Origin: Acidothermus sp.
Lineage (GTDB): Bacteria > Actinomycetota > Actinomycetes > Acidothermales > Acidothermaceae
NCBI GenBank assembly: GCA_023512015.1
Contig: JAIMAI010000006.1
Span: 19,156-83,155 of the forward strand
Length of the DNA stretch: 64,000 nt
Reading direction: 5' to 3'
The notes beneath the pieces were generated by a model that saw only the letters and a program-made list of their open reading frames with translations, was not told the DNA's origin and made no database searches. Of the stretch, positions 9,392-18,427 are shown in pieces (position 1 is the first letter of the stretch; the number at the start of each line of letters is the position of its first letter). The position numbers and the translations under genes were made by a program.

Positions 9392-10543
9392 TTACAGGGT
9401 GCCCGCCGCCAGCTCCGCCCCGAAGGCGCGCAACCCGGCGAGGTTGTGGATGTCGTCGGCGAAGACCGGCACACCGACCAGCGGCACCCGCGGGTGAGCC
9501 AGCCGAAATCCGGCCAGCCGCGCCCGCTCGACGCCGGCGATCTGCAGTCGTTGGGCGTGTACCCGCAGCGCGGCGCCGGCCATCGCCACGTCGGGGTCGG
9601 CGGCATCAGCTGAGGCCTCCGCCGCCGCCAACGCTTGTGCAGCCGAAATGGCGGGGACGCGGCTGGTGTGCAGGCGGTTCATCACCACCCCGGCGAGGGG
9701 AAGCTCGTCGCTTATCAGTCGCTCCACGAAATACGACGCCTCGCGAAGCGCATCCGGTTCCGGAGAGCTCACCACCAGAAAAGCCGTTCCCGGGGTGCGC
9801 AGCAGCCGCGCAGTGGCTTCGGCCCGCTCGCGTAACCCTCCGAACATTGCGTCCATCGCGGCGACGAAGGTCTGGACGTCGGAGAGCAGCGCAGCCCCGA
9901 GTAACTTGGTCATCGTCGAAGTGACGAAATTCAGGCCCGCGTGTAGCACGCGGAAATAGCCGTGGCCGGTCGTACGCGTCGGTACCAGCAGGGTGCGGAT
10001 GAAACGACCGTCGAGAAAACGCGCCAACCGAGCCGGCGCATCGAGGAAGTCGAGTGCCGAACGCGCGGGCGGGGTGTCGACCACGATGAGGTCGAACCGG
10101 CCCGATGCCTTCAGTTGGCCGAGCTTCTCCATCGCCATGTATTCCTGGGTACCGGCAAAACTCGACGACAGCGACTGATAAAACGGATTCGCGAGAATCT
10201 GGGCCGCCCGAACCGGAGAAGAATGTGCTTCCACGATTTCGTCGAAGGTGCGTTTCATATCCAGCATCATGGCGTGCAATTCGCCACGCCCACGAATTCC
10301 CGCGACCGGTCGCGGTGTGTTGTCGAGTTCCCTCACGCCCAGGGATTGCGCGAGCCGGCGGGCCGGGTCGATGGTGAGGACCACGACCCGTCGTCCCGAC
10401 TCGGCGGCCCGCAGGCCGACTGCGGCGGCGACGGTGGTCTTTCCGACCCCTCCTGAGCCGCAGCAGACGATGATGTGAACCCGGGGATCGAGCAGCAACG
10501 CCTCGACGTCGAGCCTGGGATGGGGTGCGACCGGACCAGTCAT
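9392..10543 (-). CDS. ArsA/Get3-like anion-transporting ATPase, second of a pair
   Basis: A 383-residue P-loop ATPase of the ArsA/GET3 family with the deviant Walker A CGSGGVGKTT (about residues 29-38), the switch motifs TIDPARRLAQSLG and VVDTPPARSALDF, and no membrane segment. It corresponds to Rv3680 of M. tuberculosis. Its ATG overlaps the stop of the upstream ArsA-like gene by 4 bases, so both subunits are made together and probably form a heteromeric ATPase. The substrate is not known from sequence; arsenite genes are absent nearby. Confidence 0.9.
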   Translation of the reverse strand: MTGPVAPHPRLDVEALLLDPRVHIIVCCGSGGVGKTTVAAAVGLRAAESGRRVVVLTIDPARRLAQSLGVRELDNTPRPVAGIRGRGELHAMMLDMKRTFDEIVEAHSSPVRAAQILANPFYQSLSSSFAGTQEYMAMEKLGQLKASGRFDLIVVDTPPARSALDFLDAPARLARFLDGRFIRTLLVPTRTTGHGYFRVLHAGLNFVTSTMTKLLGAALLSDVQTFVAAMDAMFGGLRERAEATARLLRTPGTAFLVVSSPEPDALREASYFVERLISDELPLAGVVMNRLHTSRVPAISAAQALAAAEASADAADPDVAMAGAALRVHAQRLQIAGVERARLAGFRLAHPRVPLVGVPVFADDIHNLAGLRAFGAELAAGTL

Positions 10544-11592
10544 GCCACACCCTGAGCCCGTAATTCCGCGGCCAAGACATACAGCCGGGCGATGTCGTCG
10601 ACGTCCGACTCGGGAAGTTGGTACATCGGTCGCCCGGTCTCACCGAGCACGGTGCGCAGCCGTCGTTGACGCACTCCGATCCGGGCTGCGTCCGTCATTT
10701 CTTCGGCGAGCCGAGCGGCGATTTCCTCACCCGCGGGCAACGCCAGTTTCGTGAGACCGCGTTGCAGGCAAGCGGTGTCGATACGCCCGCGGGCCGCCGT
10801 CCGAAGCAAATCGGAGGGGAGTACCTCCGGTCGGACTCGATTCACCACCACCGCGCCTACCGGGATGCGATGGCGCTGCAGCTCCGCGATACCGTCCACC
10901 GTCTCCTGAACCGGCATTTCCTCCAAGACGGTGACCAGATGCACGGCGGTCATCGGGGACCGGATCAGCGTCATGATGGATTCAGCCTGCCGATTGATCG
11001 GTCCCACGCGTGCCAAATCGGCGACCGCTGCGTTCACGTTGAGGAATCGCGCGATCCGCCCGGTGGGCGGCGCGTCGAGTACCACTGCGTCGTAGACGTA
11101 GCCGTCGGCGGGGGTTTTGCCGTCGACGGAAATTCGAGCGGCGGTGCGAGCCGGGCGATGTTCACCGAAGCGACGGCGGGTCGCTTCGTAGACCTTGCCG
11201 GTGAGGAGCACATCGCGCAGCCCCGGGGCGATGGTGGCGGCGAAATCCACCGCCCCCACCCGCTGCAGCACCCGGCCGGCCCGACCGAGGTGGTAGTACA
11301 TCTCCAGGTATTCCAGCAGCGCCTGCTCCGGGTCGATCGCCAGGCCGTAGACCATGCCCTCGCCTGGAGCCACCGCAAGCTTGCGCTCCGCGTAGGGCAG
11401 CGGAGGGGCGTCGAACAATTTTGCGATCCCCTGACGGCCTTCGCACTCGGCGAGCAACACCCGCCGTCCGTCGCTCGCGAGCGCGAGGGCCCATGCGGCG
11501 GCCAGCGTGGTCTTCCCCGTGCCGCCCTTCCCGGTCACGATGTGCAGGCGGACCCCTTCCCAATCACCGGCGGGTCGGCGGTGGACGCTCAC
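10540..11592 (-). CDS. ArsA/Get3-like ATPase, first of a pair
   Basis: A 350-residue ArsA/GET3-family ATPase corresponding to Rv3679. The Walker A is TGKGGTGKTT (about residues 19-28), with LLAECEGRQG in the place where its partner has LTIDPARR, and VLDAPPTGRIARF as the later switch motif. The GTG start at 11592 is divergent from the small WEYATVPL protein gene. The two ATPases differ clearly from one another and are coupled by a 4-base overlap, which points to a heterodimer. No metal-binding cysteine cluster of a true arsenite pump is visible. Confidence 0.9.
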   Translation of the reverse strand: MSVHRRPAGDWEGVRLHIVTGKGGTGKTTLAAAWALALASDGRRVLLAECEGRQGIAKLFDAPPLPYAERKLAVAPGEGMVYGLAIDPEQALLEYLEMYYHLGRAGRVLQRVGAVDFAATIAPGLRDVLLTGKVYEATRRRFGEHRPARTAARISVDGKTPADGYVYDAVVLDAPPTGRIARFLNVNAAVADLARVGPINRQAESIMTLIRSPMTAVHLVTVLEEMPVQETVDGIAELQRHRIPVGAVVVNRVRPEVLPSDLLRTAARGRIDTACLQRGLTKLALPAGEEIAARLAEEMTDAARIGVRQRRLRTVLGETGRPMYQLPESDVDDIARLYVLAAELRAQGVA

Positions 11593-11674
11593 GCTTCGCG
11601 AGCCTAGACGCGCGGCTGCTGGGTGTGGTGATTAGGCTCGGCGCCATCGGATGGTGACCATTTCGGGAGGACCG

Positions 11675-11833
11675 GTGACGACCTGGGAGTACGCCACGGT
11701 GCCACTGCTCGTGCACGCGACCAAACAAATCCTCGATACCTGGGGGGCCGAGGGGTGGGAACTCGTCACGGTGATCCCTGGGCCGGGACCCGAGCAACTC
11801 GTCGCCTACCTGAAACGCCCGCGAGAATCATGA
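11675..11833 (+). CDS. Small conserved DUF4177-like protein (Rv3678A type)
   Basis: A 52-residue protein (VTTWEYATVPLLVHATKQIL...). It shares the WEY...GWELV...YLKRP layout of DUF4177-like proteins and matches the small gene that lies here between the ArsA pair and ridA in mycobacteria. The start is taken at GTG 11675, because a GGGAGG Shine-Dalgarno ends 4 bases upstream and WEY near the N-terminus is conserved; ATG 11651 would add eight unconserved residues. Function is unknown. Confidence 0.8.
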   Translation: MTTWEYATVPLLVHATKQILDTWGAEGWELVTVIPGPGPEQLVAYLKRPRES

Positions 11834-11935
11834 GAGGGCGATCGATGCCGAGTGCGGCCTCGTGATCGACGACTGGTCGGGCTGATGGAAGGGTGAGCGG
11901 GGGCGCGGAGGTAAGCGGAGGAGAGGGGCGAACAG

Positions 11936-12421
11936 ATGACGGAGCAGGTCACCCCCGAAGAGCGGATCGCCGCCTTGGGTCTGCGCCTTCCGCCGGTTCC
12001 GGCGCCCGTGGCGGCGTACGTGCCCGCCGTCCGCTCCGGGCCGTATGTCTTCACCTCCGGCCAACTCCCCATGGTGGACGGCGAGCTGGTGGAGACCGGC
12101 AAGGTCGGCACCGACGTCGACGCCGATGTCAGCCCCGAGGCGGCGAAAGCGGCCGCGCGCATCTGTGTGCTCAACGCGCTGGCAGCCGTCCGCGATCTCG
12201 TGGGAGAGCTCGGCAAGGTCCGCCGCATCGTCAAAGTCGTCGGATACGTGGCCAGCTCACCGAATTTCACCGGCCAGCCCGGGGTGGTCAACGGAGCCAG
12301 TGAGCTCCTCGGTGAAATCTTCGGAGACGCTGGCGCCCACGCGCGAAGTGCGGTCGGAGTGGCTGCGCTCCCGCTCGATGCCCCGGTCGAAATCGAGCTC
12401 ATCGTCGAAGTCCGCGATTGA
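11936..12421 (+). CDS. RidA/YjgF/YER057c family protein
   Basis: A 161-residue RidA-superfamily protein. Family members hydrolyse reactive enamine/imine intermediates released by PLP enzymes, though this longer subgroup (Rv3678c type) has not been assigned a substrate. Conserved stretches are YVFTSGQLPMVDG, LNALAAVRDLVG and the C-terminal PVEIELIVEV. No membrane segment is present. It lies just upstream of a Nudix gene and a metallo-beta-lactamase fold gene, on the same strand with short gaps, suggesting one transcript. Confidence 0.9.
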   Translation: MTEQVTPEERIAALGLRLPPVPAPVAAYVPAVRSGPYVFTSGQLPMVDGELVETGKVGTDVDADVSPEAAKAAARICVLNALAAVRDLVGELGKVRRIVKVVGYVASSPNFTGQPGVVNGASELLGEIFGDAGAHARSAVGVAALPLDAPVEIELIVEVRD

Positions 12422-12439
12422 GAGACTGCGGCGCGTGTT

Positions 12440-13111
12440 GTGAAATTGCCATCCTCCCCCGAGTCGTCCGGCTTTCCGCCTCCCGATATCGCGATGATCG
12501 GGCGGGCTCGGGAGTTCCGGACGGCGGGCAGGGCGCCGGCGCCCCCGCGACCGGCGGCGACCGTCGTCCTGGTGCGCGGAGATCCGCTCCAGGTGCTGCT
12601 GCTTCGCCGCGCCACCGGCCTCGCGTTCGCGCCGGGACTATACGCGTTTCCCGGCGGCAGCCTCGACCGCGTCGATGAGGGCGAGACGGACGGCGCTCCC
12701 GACCCTTTACTGCGATTCCGACGGGCCGCGGTGCGGGAGACCCACGAAGAGACCGGAATCCGGCTCGATCCCAAGTGTCTGAAACCGTGGTCCATCTGGG
12801 TCACGCCACCCTTCGAACCACGCCGCTACGAGACGGTGTTTTTCCTCGCCCTTGCCCCGGCGGCAGACGACGTCGTCCTCGACCCGGCGGAATGCGCGGA
12901 GGCCAGATGGGTTGCGCCGGCGCGTGCTGCGGCCGAGCGGCTGCCGATGCTGCCCCCGACGCTGTACACCCTGCGGGAGCTGGCGACGTTCGCTTCCGCG
13001 GCGCACGCGATGGACAGTCCCCGCGTCGTCCGGCGGTTCGCCCTCGACCTCGATCTGGACGCCGATCCGCCCCGCTGGGTGGAGACCGACGGGCGGGAGG
13101 AGCGGTCGTGA
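12440..13111 (+). CDS. Nudix hydrolase
   Basis: A 223-residue Nudix protein. The Nudix box is split by an insert: FPGGSLDRVDEGE, then, after about 15 residues, AAVRETHEETGIRL, with the metal-binding REXXEE intact (RETHEE). This insert is common in the long NUDT7/19-like group acting on CoA or acyl-CoA derivatives, but the substrate here is not determined. The GTG start at 12440 follows ridA closely, and its stop overlaps the next gene by 4 bases (GTGA), so it is co-translated with the metallo-beta-lactamase fold protein. Confidence 0.85.
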   Translation: MKLPSSPESSGFPPPDIAMIGRAREFRTAGRAPAPPRPAATVVLVRGDPLQVLLLRRATGLAFAPGLYAFPGGSLDRVDEGETDGAPDPLLRFRRAAVRETHEETGIRLDPKCLKPWSIWVTPPFEPRRYETVFFLALAPAADDVVLDPAECAEARWVAPARAAAERLPMLPPTLYTLRELATFASAAHAMDSPRVVRRFALDLDLDADPPRWVETDGREERS

Positions 13112-13902
13112 GGCATGTCCGGCTGCTGCGGGCGGACAATCCCTCGCCGTACACCTTGAGCGGCACCAATACGTGGGTGGTCGCCGACGGCGGTGAGGTA
13201 GTCGTGATCGACCCCGGCCCGGCGCTTCCGGCCCACCTCGATGCGATCGCGCGGACCGTCGGCGATCGGCGGGTGGTGGCCGTCGTCCTCACGCACGGGC
13301 ATCTCGATCACTCGGAGGGTGCGGCGGAACTCGCCGCGTGGCTCGACGCCCCGGTGCGCGGCGCCGACCCCGCATTCTGCGAGGGAACTGCTCCGCTGCG
13401 CGACGGCGAGCGGCTTCGGATCGGCGAGATCGACCTCGACGTGCTGACCACCCCGGGGCACAGCCGTGATTCGGTCTGCTTCGTGGCGGATGTGGATCAC
13501 GTGGTGTTCACCGGCGACACCGTCCTCGGTGCGGGCAGCAGCTTGGTCGCATGGCCGGACGGCAACCTCGCCGCGTACCTGGATTCCTTGGAGCGGCTGG
13601 CCGGTCTCATCGCCGCCCGAAATCTCCTCCTGGTTGCGCCCGGGCATGGGCCACTGCGTCGCGACGCCGCCCGTCTCGTGGACCACTACCGGACGCACCG
13701 GTCGGAGCGTTTGGACCAGGTGCGCGAGGCCGTGCGGGAAGGTGCTCGCGACGCGGACGCCGTTTTCGCCCGCGTTTACGGCCGAGAGGTATCGGACGAA
13801 TTGGCGGCCGCAGCGCGGACGACGTTGCTCGCCCAACTCGATTTCCTTTACCGGCGAGCGGAATTACCGGCGGATTTCGCGGTTACTTGGCTCGACGGGT
13901 GA
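13108..13902 (+). CDS. Metallo-beta-lactamase fold hydrolase (Rv3677c/LACTB2-like)
   Basis: A 264-residue protein with the zinc-binding motif THGHLDH (about residues 58-64), then TTPGHSRDS, FTGDTVLG and APGHGP, the set for a two-zinc site. LACTB2-like relatives are ribonucleases or thioesterases; this one is unassigned. GTG 13108 overlaps the Nudix stop and gives a normal N-terminus (VRHVRLLRADNPSPYTL); the longer open frame to 12775 lies inside the Nudix gene. Its 3' end overlaps the convergent crp gene by 20 bases. Confidence 0.9.
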   Translation: MRHVRLLRADNPSPYTLSGTNTWVVADGGEVVVIDPGPALPAHLDAIARTVGDRRVVAVVLTHGHLDHSEGAAELAAWLDAPVRGADPAFCEGTAPLRDGERLRIGEIDLDVLTTPGHSRDSVCFVADVDHVVFTGDTVLGAGSSLVAWPDGNLAAYLDSLERLAGLIAARNLLLVAPGHGPLRRDAARLVDHYRTHRSERLDQVREAVREGARDADAVFARVYGREVSDELAAAARTTLLAQLDFLYRRAELPADFAVTWLDG

Positions 13903-14557
13903 GACCTTCGATGTCCTTGATGAGGACGGCGCGTGGTTCGATCCGAATCCAGCCTCGACTCGCGAAATCGGCCAACGCTTTGTTAACGGTTTCCCGGGAC
14001 GCGCCGACCAGTTGTGCGAGCTCCTCTTGGGTGAGATCGTGTGCGACGTGCAACCCCTCCGGGGTTTCGCGTCCGAAACGCTGTGCCAGACCGAGGAGTG
14101 CTTTGGCCACCCGGGCCGGGACGTCGGAGAAAACCAGGTCGGCCAGCACGTCGTTGGTGCGCCGAAGCCGTTGAGCCAACGCCCGCAGCAGTTGCATGGC
14201 GACGTCCGGACGCCCGGTGAGCCAGGGCCGCAGGGCGTCGTGCGCCAGGGACGCGAGCACGGCGTCGGTCACGGCGATGGCCCCGGCCGTCCGCGGTTTG
14301 GGGTCGAAGAGCGACAATTCCCCGAACATCTCACCGGGCCCGAGCACGGCCTGTAGGTTCTCCCGGCCATCGGGCGCCGTCCGCGCCAATTTGACCTTTC
14401 CTTCGATGATGGCGTACAGCTTGTCGCCGGGGTCTCCCTCGTTGAATATCACGTCACCGCGGCTGAAGCGCTCGTAACACATCGCCGCACGCAACGCACC
14501 GTTCGCTTCGTCGTCCAGGGCGGCGAAGAGCGGCAACGCGCTCAGCACGTCGTCCAT
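13883..14557 (-). CDS. crp: Crp/Fnr-family transcription regulator (cAMP receptor protein)
   Basis: A 224-residue regulator with an N-terminal cyclic-nucleotide domain (GEMFGELSLFDPKPRTAGA marks the phosphate-binding cassette, about residues 75-93) and a C-terminal winged helix (TQEELAQLVGASRETVNKAL, about 175-195). It is very close to the mycobacterial Crp Rv3676 throughout. The start is taken at ATG 14557 (MDDVLSALPLF), which matches that family; longer GTG-led starts exist. It probably responds to cAMP and controls carbon and respiration genes. Confidence 0.93.
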   Translation of the reverse strand: MDDVLSALPLFAALDDEANGALRAAMCYERFSRGDVIFNEGDPGDKLYAIIEGKVKLARTAPDGRENLQAVLGPGEMFGELSLFDPKPRTAGAIAVTDAVLASLAHDALRPWLTGRPDVAMQLLRALAQRLRRTNDVLADLVFSDVPARVAKALLGLAQRFGRETPEGLHVAHDLTQEELAQLVGASRETVNKALADFASRGWIRIEPRAVLIKDIEGLTRRAK

Positions 14558-14620
14558 GTCGGTGATTGTCACACCCCCCGCTCGACGAGACCGCACCGGG
14601 CTCCGGCCGCTGCGCGCTGC

Positions 14621-15199
14621 CTACCGGTCGGGTCGGGCGGTCGACCGGCGGCTCGTGCCGTCGCCGATCGCGGCGAGCGATCCCTCCTGTCGGGTATGTG
14701 CGTCGGCGGGACGAGGGAGGGCCACCAGGCACAGCGTCGGATTCTCGCGATAGCGGGCAATCAATTCCTGGGTCGCCGCTTCGATACGCCGGTGCAGAGC
14801 CGCCCGATAGGCCGAGAGCTGAATCTCGGCCCCGGCGAGTTCACGAGCCAACGCCTCGTTGTACGCGGTGTCCCCGGGGCGCGGCTGGCGATCCCAGAGC
14901 CGGTCGAGATCGGGGAGTGGGGGCATGTCGTCGCTGGGAATCACACGGATCAACGCCCGACGTCCGCTTTCCAAACGGGCTTCGGCGAAGACGTTGCGCA
15001 GGGCCTCGACACTGATCTCTCCCGCCTCACCGGCGCGTACCAGGTCGAGTCTGGCCTGGATGATGCGTCGCCAATACGAGACACGGTCCTCTTCCTCGGC
15101 TAGTGCCTGGCGGTAGGCGCGGAGATCGCCGATGGACAGGTGAGCAAAGCTGGGATCGCGCTGGGGCGTGCGCTGGCGCGTCGTGCTCGAGGTACTCAC
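14621..15199 (-). CDS. rsiG: RsiG/AmfC-like c-di-GMP-binding anti-sigma factor
   Basis: A 192-residue helical protein. Residues 37-52 (EDRVSYWRRIIQARLD) match exactly the c-di-GMP signature E(x3)S(x2)R(x3)Q(x3)D of Streptomyces RsiG, and residues 125-140 repeat it in altered form (E125, S129, R132, but His136 for Gln and Glu140 for Asp). RsiG sequesters sigma WhiG when loaded with c-di-GMP. GTG 15199 is preferred: it sits after a weak GGGACGG site; TTG 15220 is the alternative. It lies between crp and the divergent nth gene. No sigma factor is encoded in this window, so the partner is unknown. Confidence 0.8.
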   Translation of the reverse strand: MSTSSTTRQRTPQRDPSFAHLSIGDLRAYRQALAEEEDRVSYWRRIIQARLDLVRAGEAGEISVEALRNVFAEARLESGRRALIRVIPSDDMPPLPDLDRLWDRQPRPGDTAYNEALARELAGAEIQLSAYRAALHRRIEAATQELIARYRENPTLCLVALPRPADAHTRQEGSLAAIGDGTSRRSTARPDR

Positions 15200-15367
15200 C
15201 AAGGTTCCGTCCCTACCCAATCAATCCGTCCGGGGGGCCGTCCCTGCCCGAATCGGCGCCCCTCGCGAATGCCTTGAGCGCCCGGACGGCGGATGCATCC
15301 GACGTCACCCGGACAGGGGAGTACCCGGCCGCCGTTTCGAGTTTTTGTCGCCTCTAGGCTGCCGTTC

Positions 15368-16162
15368 GTGGCCTCTCGCGCTCCGGTGTCGGTCCGTTCC
15401 GCCGCTGCGGGTCGCCCGGCCGGTCGAGCGACGGGACGGGCGACGGCGAGCACCGCGGCGAAACCGGATGAGACCACACGGCGCCGCGCACGGGCGATCG
15501 CGGCAAAACTCGCGGAGCTGTACCCGGATGCGCACTGCGAACTGAATTTCTCCAACCCCCTCGAATTGCTGGTCGCCACGATTCTCTCGGCGCAATGCAC
15601 TGACCGCCGGGTGAACATGGTGACCCCGAAGCTCTTCGCCCGCTACCGCACGGCTGCCGACTACGCGAGTGCCGACCGCGCGGAGCTGGAATCCCTCATC
15701 GCATCGACGGGTTTCTACCGCAATAAGGCGCGCTCCATCATCGGGATGGCGCAGGAGTTGTGCGCCCGTTTCGGAGGTGAGGTCCCCGACCGACTCGAGG
15801 ATCTCGTCACCCTTCCCGGAGTCGGACGCAAGACCGCCAACGTCGTGCTCGGCACGGCTTTCGGAGTGCCGGGCATCACCGTCGACACCCACGTGCTGCG
15901 GTTGGCGAAGCGCTTCGGGTGGACGACGTCGGACGATCCGGTGGTGGTCGAACGAGACATCGCAGCCCTCATCCCGCGCAAGGAGTGGACCATCCTCTCC
16001 CATCGGATGATCTGGCATGGACGGCGGGTGTGCCACGCCCGTCGACCCGCCTGCGGGGCGTGTGGGCTCAAGGAACTCTGCCCCTCCTACGGAATCGGGC
16101 CCACCGACCCGCAGGAAGCCGCGAAGCTCGTCAAGACCAAACCCATCGACGAACTGCCGTGA
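15368..16162 (+). CDS. nth: Endonuclease III
   Basis: A DNA glycosylase/AP lyase for oxidised pyrimidines. The helix-hairpin-helix [14 protein letters not shown] contains the catalytic lysine, the catalytic aspartate is in [13 protein letters not shown], and the C-terminal [4Fe-4S] ligands are spaced C-x6-C-x2-C-x5-C ([17 protein letters not shown]). The start is uncertain: GTG 15368 gives a basic, low-complexity N-terminal tail of about 35 residues before the conserved domain. The stop overlaps the thioredoxin-like gene by 4 bases. Confidence 0.92.
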   Translation: MASRAPVSVRSAAAGRPAGRATGRATASTAAKPDETTRRRARAIAAKLAELYPDAHCELNFSNPLELLVATILSAQCTDRRVNMVTPKLFARYRTAADYASADRAELESLIASTGFYRNKARSIIGMAQELCARFGGEVPDRLEDLVTLPGVGRKTANVVLGTAFGVPGITVDTHVLRLAKRFGWTTSDDPVVVERDIAALIPRKEWTILSHRMIWHGRRVCHARRPACGACGLKELCPSYGIGPTDPQEAAKLVKTKPIDELP

Positions 16163-16779
16163 CGCCCTCCGTTCACTCCTCCGCTAGGCGGTGGGCGGCG
16201 GCCGTCGCCGTGGTCGCCGTCCTCGTCGCCGTGGCCGTCGTCGTGAACCGAGCCACCCGGCCGCACACGGCCGGGAGTCTGCGGACCGACCCCGCCCTCG
16301 TGGCCCGGGCCGACCTCGACCCGTGCCCCGCGAGTACCCATCCGCCGGTCGCGGGTGGCCTGCCCACGCTCCGCCTCCCCTGTCTGGGCACAGGACGGGC
16401 GGTCGATCTCGCCGGTCTGCGGGGGCCGCTGCTGGTGAACATCTGGGCTGCTCCGTGTCCGCCGTGTCAGCAGGAAGCGCCGATCCTGCAACGCTTCTAC
16501 GCCGCGAACAAGGCCAAAGTGGGGGTACTCGGCGTCGTGGACGGCAATTACCCCGATACGCCGAACGACGCCCTCGATGCCGCTCATGGTCTCGGACTGC
16601 ACTACCCCTCGGTGTTCGACGCGAAGGGGGAACTCTTGACCCGGCTCCATCTCACGGGAATTCCGGTGACCCTTTTCATCGCCGCCGACGGCTCTATCGC
16701 GGGACGACATATCGGGCAAATCCGCGACGGCGAACTGCCGTCGCTCGTCGCCCGTTACCTCGGAATTCGAACCTCGTGA
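16159..16779 (+). CDS. Membrane-anchored TlpA-like thioredoxin-fold protein
   Basis: A 206-residue extracytoplasmic protein: one N-terminal membrane segment (about residues 11-30), then a TlpA/ResA-type thioredoxin fold with the active site [11 protein letters not shown] (about residue 98) and cis-proline region TGIPVTLF. It likely acts in thiol-disulfide exchange outside the membrane. An extra cysteine pair (LDPCP and RLPCLG) precedes the fold. The GTG start overlaps nth and the stop overlaps the Nudix gene, making a tightly coupled trio as in mycobacteria (Rv3674c-Rv3672c). Confidence 0.9.
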   Translation: MTPSVHSSARRWAAAVAVVAVLVAVAVVVNRATRPHTAGSLRTDPALVARADLDPCPASTHPPVAGGLPTLRLPCLGTGRAVDLAGLRGPLLVNIWAAPCPPCQQEAPILQRFYAANKAKVGVLGVVDGNYPDTPNDALDAAHGLGLHYPSVFDAKGELLTRLHLTGIPVTLFIAADGSIAGRHIGQIRDGELPSLVARYLGIRTS

Positions 16780-17459
16780 AACGGCATGCTCACGTCATGA
16801 AGGTCGGCACGTTCCACGACTCGCTTCCCGATTGGGCGAGACGGCTGCTCGCCGCCCCGGACCCACCGGCGTCCGACCGAATTCTTTCTCCCAACCCGAA
16901 GGACGCCGCACCGCGGAGCGGAGCGGTTCTGATCCTGATCGGGGAAGGGCAGGAAGGTCCCGACGTCCTCCTCATCGAACGCAGCGCCGAGTCCCGCGAC
17001 CACCCCGCGCAGGTCGCCTTTCCGGGGGGCAGCACCGAACCCGACGACCGCGACGCCGTCGCCACCGCGCTACGGGAGGCCGCCGAGGAGACGGGGATCG
17101 ACCCGGCCGGGGTGCGGGTGCTGCGGGTACTCCCGGCGCGTTGGCTCAGCGTCTCGCGCTTCGAGGTGGTGCCGGTGCTCGCGTGGTGGGTGCAGCCGAC
17201 CGCCGTCCGACCCGGGGATCTCACCGAAGTCGCTGCGGTGGCCCGCGTCCCGCTCGCGCTCCTCGCCAATCCCGCCCATCGCCGCCGGCTGCGTCATCCG
17301 AGAGGCGGTGTCGGCCCCGCGTTCGACCTCCGACCTGTCGGCGGCTTCTTTATCTGGGGATTCACCGCCTCGCTCCTCGACTGGCTGCTCGACGCCGGCG
17401 GGTGGGCGAGGCCGTGGGACGACGCCGAGGTGGGCGAACTGCCGCTGCCTCGGAGGTGA
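16776..17459 (+). CDS. Nudix hydrolase, CoA pyrophosphatase type
   Basis: A Nudix protein of about 227 residues with a complete box (GGSTEPDDRDAVATALREA, then AEETGID) preceded by RSAESRDHPAQVAFPGG, which is the NuCoA signature of CoA pyrophosphohydrolases. It corresponds to Rv3672c. GTG 16776 overlaps the upstream stop by 4 bases and is taken as the start; ATG 16797 is possible and no strong Shine-Dalgarno decides. It probably hydrolyses CoA or its derivatives. Confidence 0.88.
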   Translation: MKRHAHVMKVGTFHDSLPDWARRLLAAPDPPASDRILSPNPKDAAPRSGAVLILIGEGQEGPDVLLIERSAESRDHPAQVAFPGGSTEPDDRDAVATALREAAEETGIDPAGVRVLRVLPARWLSVSRFEVVPVLAWWVQPTAVRPGDLTEVAAVARVPLALLANPAHRRRLRHPRGGVGPAFDLRPVGGFFIWGFTASLLDWLLDAGGWARPWDDAEVGELPLPRR

Positions 17460-17503
17460 CCGCGCTCGGGCTGCCCGGTGCGGTCATGTGGCACGCTGGG
17501 CGC

Positions 17504-18427
17504 ATGCCGAGCCCGGACTCCGTGGTGTGGGCCGAGGGCCCGTGGACGCACCGGGAGATCTCTGCGAACGGGATGCGGTTCCACGCGGTGGAATCCGGCG
17601 AGGGGCCGTTGGTGGTTTTGCTCCACGGCTTCCCGCAATTCTGGTGGGCGATGCGCGAACCGTTGACGCAGATCGCGGCGGCAGGCTACCGGTGCGTCGC
17701 TCCGGACCTGCGCGGGTACGGGGGCAGCGACAAACCGCCTCGGGGTTACGACGCCGTCACGCTTGCCGCCGACGTCGCCGGACTGATCCGTGCTCTCGGT
17801 GGACGAGAAGCCGTGCTGGTCGGGCACGACTGGGGCGGTTTCGCGGCGTGGACGACGGCCGCGTTGCATCCCGGCCTGGTGCGGGGCCTGGTGATCCTGT
17901 CGGCGCCGCATCCGCTGCGGGCACGAGCCGCGCTGTTCACCGACCCCGGTGGGCAGCTGCGGGCGAGCAAACCCTTGCTTGCCTTCCAACTCCCGTGGTG
18001 GCCGGAACGTGCCTTGGTCGCGCGAACGGGGGAACGGGTGGCGCAGTTGTTGCAGGCGTGGTCTGTGGCCCCGTGGGCGGACGACGAGGCGCTGCGCCGA
18101 TACCGGGAACACATCTGCATCCCGCACGTGGCCCATTCCGCGCTCGAGTATTTCCGGTGGTGGATGCGCTCCCAGTTCCGCCCGGACGGCGCACGTTTCG
18201 CGCGGCTGCTGCGCCGGTGCCGGATTCGCGTCCCGACTCTCCAGGTGCACGGGGACGGCGACCCGTACGTGTTGCCACGCACCGCCGCCGGATCGGGGCG
18301 ATACGTCGACGGCTGGTATTCCTGGCGAGTCGTGGAGGGCGCCGGGCATTTCCTCACCGAAGAAAAGCCGAAACTCGTCTGCCAAGAAGTGCTGCACTGG
18401 CTGGACGAATTGGATCGTGGCCGATGA
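17504..18427 (+). CDS. Alpha/beta hydrolase, epoxide hydrolase-like (EphE type)
   Basis: A 307-residue alpha/beta hydrolase. The oxyanion HGFPQFWW, the nucleophile aspartate in VGHDWGGFAAW, the acid in HGDGDPYVLP and the histidine in GAGHFLTEE fit epoxide hydrolases rather than esterases, since the nucleophile is Asp. It corresponds to Rv3670 (EphE) by order and motifs. ATG 17504 (MPSPDSVVW) is taken as start; ATG 17486 also fits. The stop overlaps the DUF309 gene (ATGA). Confidence 0.88.
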   Translation: MPSPDSVVWAEGPWTHREISANGMRFHAVESGEGPLVVLLHGFPQFWWAMREPLTQIAAAGYRCVAPDLRGYGGSDKPPRGYDAVTLAADVAGLIRALGGREAVLVGHDWGGFAAWTTAALHPGLVRGLVILSAPHPLRARAALFTDPGGQLRASKPLLAFQLPWWPERALVARTGERVAQLLQAWSVAPWADDEALRRYREHICIPHVAHSALEYFRWWMRSQFRPDGARFARLLRRCRIRVPTLQVHGDGDPYVLPRTAAGSGRYVDGWYSWRVVEGAGHFLTEEKPKLVCQEVLHWLDELDRGR

